DNA of 51,780 nucleotides from contig JAISUN010000130.1 in NCBI GenBank assembly GCA_031272085.1, positions 1 through 51,780 of the forward strand, given 5' to 3'. The position numbers and the translations under genes were made by a program. The DNA comes from Dysgonamonadaceae bacterium (lineage in GTDB: Bacteria > Bacteroidota > Bacteroidia > Bacteroidales > Azobacteroidaceae). Each line of letters begins with the position of its first letter. Position 1 is the first letter of the stretch. Under the pieces are notes generated by a model. It saw only the letters and a program-made list of their open reading frames with translations. It was not told where the DNA came from and searched no databases. Positions 49,930 through 51,780 of the stretch are shown piece by piece.

Positions 49930-50960
49930 TGGAAACAGTTTCGACAAACATATTTACAAAAAGGGATACGACTGCATTAAAAGGAGTTGCAATCTGTTTT
50001 ATGCTGTTTCTGCACCTGTTTAACAAGCCGTATAATGTGGATTTGTGTACAAATTTTCTTTACATCGGTGGCAAACCATTAGTCCTTTTATTGTCGAAAT
50101 TTACTGAAATATGCGTTCCAATTTATCTGTTTATCAGCGGATATGGCCTTTTTACGTCATTTCAAAACGGCAAAGGCCAAAAAAGTTGGAAGCGTCTTTT
50201 ACCATTATGGCTGAATTATTTTATCATTTTTGCGATTTTCGTGCCAATCGGCTCTTATGTTTTTCCGGAAGCATACCCCGGAAGCGTAAAACAACTGGTA
50301 TTGACTTTGCTGACTTACGATTACAACTACAATGGGGAATGGTGGTTTCTGTTCCCGTATTTTGTTTTGGTACTTATAAGTAATCCGCTTTTTAAGTTGT
50401 TGAATAACAGTAATATATGGACATTTTTCATCCTGTTGACGGCCGTGTATTATGCAGCCTCTTTGGTAGAAGTTTTTAATCGAATGTATTTATATACCCA
50501 TCAGTTTGCATACAAACCCGTACTGATATTGAAATGTCTGTATCCATTCGGGATTGGCGCGATTTTTGCCAAAGAAAATATTTTTGAAGCCTTTGCAAAA
50601 TTCGGGCATAAATGGCTGTTTCTATTGGCAATACCGCTGCTAATCGTGGCCAGAATTTTGATTCCTGTCGATAAGTTCACGGTTTACATAGCGGTTGCGT
50701 TTATCGTCTGTTTCGCTGTGCTGAAAAGAGGCCGGCTGTTTGATACGGTTTTGGGATTTTTAGGCCGTCACTCGACTAATATCTGGTTGCTTCACACGTT
50801 TTTCTGCTATTATCTGTTCAAAAATTTTATCTACTCCTTCAAATATCCATTGTTGATATTTTTAGTTTTGATGACGGTAAGTATAATATCCTCGTATATA
50901 GTAGATTTGATATATATTCCTATAAATAAAGGACTTAATAAAATATTGAACCGGCAATGA
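49929..50960 (+). CDS. Acyltransferase 3 family membrane protein
   Basis: This 343-residue protein has about ten membrane helices and the acyltransferase-3 start RDTTALKGVAICFMLFLHLF with the conserved H in the first helix. The later GRHSTNIWLLHTFFCYYLF is typical. It probably adds acetyl or another acyl group to a sugar hydroxyl, working on the membrane. AT-rich composition sets it apart from its neighbours. It is the fifth gene of the rightward operon. Confidence 0.9.
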   Translation: METVSTNIFTKRDTTALKGVAICFMLFLHLFNKPYNVDLCTNFLYIGGKPLVLLLSKFTEICVPIYLFISGYGLFTSFQNGKGQKSWKRLLPLWLNYFIIFAIFVPIGSYVFPEAYPGSVKQLVLTLLTYDYNYNGEWWFLFPYFVLVLISNPLFKLLNNSNIWTFFILLTAVYYAASLVEVFNRMYLYTHQFAYKPVLILKCLYPFGIGAIFAKENIFEAFAKFGHKWLFLLAIPLLIVARILIPVDKFTVYIAVAFIVCFAVLKRGRLFDTVLGFLGRHSTNIWLLHTFFCYYLFKNFIYSFKYPLLIFLVLMTVSIISSYIVDLIYIPINKGLNKILNRQ

Positions 50961-51780
50961 AAACAGGAATTTTGATTTTGGCGCACAACAATCCCAATCA
51001 ACTCAAATATTTGGTTGAGGCTTTGAAACAGGATTTTTCGATTTTTGTACATATTGACGCAAAATGCGATATTCCGGTTGATTTTATACCGGCCGGGGAC
51101 AATGTTTTTGTTTTCAAGAAGCATAAAATCCATTGGGGCGACGAGAACACAATATACGCAATGCTCGATTTATTCAGGATTTCTTACGAGCGGGGCTGCG
51201 ATTATTCGATGCTTGTCAGCGGCGCCGATTTGCCGATAAAACCCTTGTCGGCGATTAAAGCAAAAATTCAGGAAAATCCCGAAATAAACTACGTTCATTA
51301 CGAAAAAATGCCCCGTAGCGTTTGGCCGCTAAATGGAGGATTCGACCGCTTGACGCTTTATTGGGATGCAGTAAAGAACAGGAACAAACTTACTGTGGGC
51401 AACTACCTTTTTGCGGCATTACGCGCTTTCCAGCGGATAACCGGATTGAAGCGGAAGATACTGCCGATGGACTATTACGGCGGCTCCACATGGCTGAATC
51501 TTTCGCGGGAAATGATAAAACTCGTCCTTGATTTTATCGAGGATAATCCGAAATATGTAGCCCAGTTCAGGCATACCCGGAATGCCGACGAGATTTTCTT
51601 CCAGACGATTATTCTGAACTCGAAACTTGCCGACAAAGTTTGCAAATCCGACCTGCGCTACGTTGACTGGACTTCCGGCCCCGAATATCCGCGCACGCTG
51701 ACAATGGACGATTACGATAAAATAATGCAGTCCGACGCCCTTTTTGCACGGAAATTTGACGAGAAACGGGATGATAGTAT
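50957..51780 (+). CDS. GT14-like (core-2/I-branching) glycosyltransferase, cut by the window end
   Basis: The frame opens at ATG 50957, overlapping the previous stop by four bases, and runs 274 codons to the window end. It begins TGILILAHNNPNQLKYLVEA and has IFVHIDAKCDI, KIHWGDENTI, MLVSGADLPIKPLSAI and MDYYGGSTWLNLSREM, the pattern of core-2/I-branching enzymes (CAZy GT14) that add GlcNAc or xylose. The C-terminus is missing. It would form a branch on the repeat unit. Confidence 0.88.
   Translation, partial: MKTGILILAHNNPNQLKYLVEALKQDFSIFVHIDAKCDIPVDFIPAGDNVFVFKKHKIHWGDENTIYAMLDLFRISYERGCDYSMLVSGADLPIKPLSAIKAKIQENPEINYVHYEKMPRSVWPLNGGFDRLTLYWDAVKNRNKLTVGNYLFAALRAFQRITGLKRKILPMDYYGGSTWLNLSREMIKLVLDFIEDNPKYVAQFRHTRNADEIFFQTIILNSKLADKVCKSDLRYVDWTSGPEYPRTLTMDDYDKIMQSDALFARKFDEKRDDS

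Noticed and set aside
1-51780. Mobile elements, prophage or defence island
   Set aside because: No transposase, integrase, phage structural gene, toxin-antitoxin pair beyond the partial ribbon-helix-helix tail, or direct repeats flanking any block were found.

Overview
The window looks like chromosome of a Bacteroidetes bacterium, most likely order Bacteroidales. The evidence is the promoter style (TAnnTTTG -7 boxes such as TATCTTTG ahead of several transcription units), a type IX secretion sorting domain, DUF4834- and DUF1599-like proteins, and the gene order folE / SPOR / tpiA / DoxX / DUF1599, which I know from Bacteroidales. I see no rRNA, tRNA, CRISPR array, insertion sequence or prophage. 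Gene density is high and no gap between genes exceeds about 210 bases.

Positions 1-18263 are mostly housekeeping. They hold the tail of a ribbon-helix-helix protein, a GNAT acetyltransferase, an unusual Pif1 helicase / AAA+ ATPase fusion, hisS, a small DUF4834-like membrane protein, a secreted 5'-nucleotidase, and the minus-strand block folE-SPOR-tpiA-DoxX-DUF1599. A plus-strand envelope block follows (outer-membrane protein, lptC, CorC/HlyC-type membrane protein, PpiD/SurA-like foldase), then rlmN and pdxA.

Positions 18260-27423 form an inositol-lipid island. myo-Inositol-1-phosphate synthase (26125-27423) and a HAD-family protein are transcribed rightward. A minus-strand run (25230 down to 20678) encodes a diacylglycerol-kinase-like lipid kinase, a PgpA-type phosphatase, a GtrA protein, a CDP-alcohol phosphatidyltransferase (the likely phosphatidylinositol-phosphate synthase), an Aur1-like PAP2 enzyme (candidate inositol-phosphoryl-sphingolipid synthase) and a PlsC-like acyltransferase. 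Facing this run, directly after pdxA, are a nucleotidyltransferase / ATP-grasp fusion and a second CDP-alcohol phosphatidyltransferase whose signature motif lacks its last aspartate. That pair resembles, in logic, the CDP-inositol route of di-myo-inositol-phosphate synthesis. It is the best candidate here for an undescribed branch of inositol-lipid head-group chemistry. An AraC-type regulator follows behind a strong terminator.

Positions 28430-51780 (window end) are a surface-polysaccharide locus. A leader block holds a small unknown protein, a membrane protein with HU-like and LysM-like parts, a type IX secretion cargo, a 96-residue protein with a PEP-CTERM-like tripartite tail, a Wza-like export lipoprotein, a Wzc-like tyrosine kinase with a long Gly-Tyr tail, and an OmpA-like protein. 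A 20-bp terminator-like hairpin separates this block from the priming sugar transferase, a GT2 and a Wzy-like polymerase/ligase. A leftward operon (methyltransferase, rfbF, GT4, GT2, GT4) converges on those genes. A rightward operon starts from a divergent promoter (MBOAT acyltransferase, SGNH-like partner, STELLO/DUF288-like transferase, GT4, acyltransferase 3, GT14-like enzyme cut by the window end). No Wzx flippase is visible, so the locus probably continues past 51780.
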